Shown: one piece after another, positions 63,311 through 64,000 of the stretch | Position numbering within the stretch: position 1 is the first letter of the stretch | How the letters are laid out: each line of letters opens with the position of its first letter | NCBI GenBank assembly: GCA_947501885.1 | Contig: CANMXN010000003.1 | Coordinates: 118,946 to 182,945, forward strand | Reading direction: 5' to 3' | Length of the DNA stretch: 64,000 bases | Source: an uncultured Sphingorhabdus sp. | GTDB taxonomy: Bacteria; Pseudomonadota; Alphaproteobacteria; Sphingomonadales; Sphingomonadaceae | Notes under the pieces: model-generated | Databases searched by the model: none | The model's input: the letters and a program-made list of their open reading frames with translations, nothing else | What the model was told of the DNA's origin: nothing | Translations under genes and position numbers: made by a program

Positions 63311-64000
63311 ATGCGCGCCGATGCGCAAACATTTGTTGATAGGATTGATGCTGCCCTTGACTTGGTTAAATTGTCTCTCAATTGGGACGTCGCTCTGCGG
63401 CGTCTTGAGGAGCTGAACGCGCGCGTTGAAGACCCTGACTTATGGAATGACCCCAAGCAAGCCGAAGAAGTTATGCGTGAACGGCGCAGATTAGAAGGCT
63501 CAATTACAGCAGCAAAAGAAATTCAAGAAGGCAAAGAAGGAACTTTAGAGCTTATTGAATTGGCAGAAATGGAAGGCGATGAAGATTTAATTTCTGAGGG
63601 AGTGACAGACCTAGAGGCTTTGGCTGATCGTGCTGACAAAGATAAGGTTCAGGCTCTATTATCTGGCGAAGCTGATAGCAATGATTGCTATATTGAGATT
63701 CATGCAGGTGCAGGCGGCACAGAAAGTCAAGATTGGGCTGAAATGTTGCAACGCATGTATCAGCGTTGGGCTGAAAAGCGTGGATATAAGGTCAGCATAA
63801 TTGATTATCATGCAGGTGATCAAGCGGGTATAAAATCTGCAACTTTGGAAATTAAAGGTGAGAATAGCTATGGTTATTCTAAAACCGAAAGCGGTGTGCA
63901 TCGTTTGGTCCGCATATCACCCTATGATAGTGCAGCGAAACGCCACACGAGTTTTTCTAGCGTTTGGGTCTATCCGATTATCGATGATAGTATCGAGATA
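63311..64000 (+). CDS. prfB: Peptide chain release factor 2 (5' part)
   Basis: RF2 ends translation at UGA and UAA. The frame starts at ATG 63311 after GAGGAG at 63297-63302 and stays open to the end of the window, so about 230 of roughly 370 residues are present. Seen: the helical N-terminal domain (LEELNARVEDPDLWNDPKQAEEVMRERR) and the start of the codon-recognition superdomain with IEIHAGAGGTESQDWAEM. The GGQ catalytic motif and the SPF tripeptide lie beyond or near the edge. There is no in-frame UGA near codon 25, so this gene is not controlled by the programmed frameshift found in E. coli. Confidence 0.95.
   Translation, partial: MRADAQTFVDRIDAALDLVKLSLNWDVALRRLEELNARVEDPDLWNDPKQAEEVMRERRRLEGSITAAKEIQEGKEGTLELIELAEMEGDEDLISEGVTDLEALADRADKDKVQALLSGEADSNDCYIEIHAGAGGTESQDWAEMLQRMYQRWAEKRGYKVSIIDYHAGDQAGIKSATLEIKGENSYGYSKTESGVHRLVRISPYDSAAKRHTSFSSVWVYPIIDDSIEI

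Noticed and set aside
63311-63420. Programmed frameshift in prfB
   Set aside because: I read the frame codon by codon from ATG 63311 and found no in-frame UGA and no slippery site.

Overview
The window reads as chromosome of a moderately AT-rich alphaproteobacterium, most likely Sphingomonadales. This is a judgement from gene content and protein character: CrtY-type lycopene cyclase, DUF3297, RNase E ending in the GWWQRTFG-type tail, the rne / amidase / PBP1A / prfB order, a RF2 gene without the frameshift site, and CtrA-like TTAA-N7-TTAAC boxes. No rRNA, CRISPR array, transposase or prophage was seen. The only tRNA found is tRNA-Arg(ACG).

Layout. 1-6.4 kb: 3' part of ppdK, tRNA-Arg, queC-queE (queuosine precursor), a small membrane protein, pmbA/tldE and an inositol-monophosphatase-like gene. 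6.5-11.2 kb: crtY, a DUF2141 secreted protein, a MipA/OmpV barrel and an unusual protein with an alanine repeat encoded almost only by GCT. 11.3-14.3 kb: a TPP riboswitch ahead of a frameshifted small membrane gene, thiC and an exported RidA-like protein. 14.4-17.7 kb: an AT-rich accessory block holding a controller / endonuclease / methyltransferase restriction system (ScaI-like), a nucleotidyltransferase-HEPN protein and paired REP-like palindromes. 17.7-31.8 kb: mostly single genes, including DUF427, BLUF photoreceptor, isocitrate lyase, fatty acid hydroxylase, a lectin-like surface protein, TMEM175-type channel, S1/P1 nuclease, DUF4197, two alpha/beta hydrolases, a PlsC-like acyltransferase, a FabH-like synthase and PilZ.

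31.9-34.7 kb is the most unusual part. A near-identical direct repeat of about 680 bp flanks recF on both sides. Each copy carries two paralogous 38-39 aa hydrophobic peptide genes on the minus strand with good ribosome binding sites and a shared promoter-like element, so there are four copies in all. A PspC-domain gene lies next to it. The arrangement recalls the long direct repeats that encode type I toxin peptides in enterobacteria, but the peptides match no family I know.

34.8-50 kb: CHAP amidase with a CtrA box, DUF3297, MBL hydrolase, bipA, a chemoreceptor, a cytochrome c / TPR pair, a bile-acid symporter homologue, the YbbP-YbbA-TesA cluster, and telA-xpaC. 50.1-51.1 kb is a deletion scar joining a truncated ECF sigma factor to a truncated autotransporter through a 16-bp tandem duplication. 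51.3-64 kb: ppx/gppA, rlmE, a DsbA-like protein, an M48-TPR protease, rne with a frameshift in its tail, amidase, PBP1A and the 5' part of prfB.

Two genes (the thiC leader gene and rne) carry a single-base frameshift at or beside a short homopolymer, so sequencing error has to be excluded before biology is read into them.
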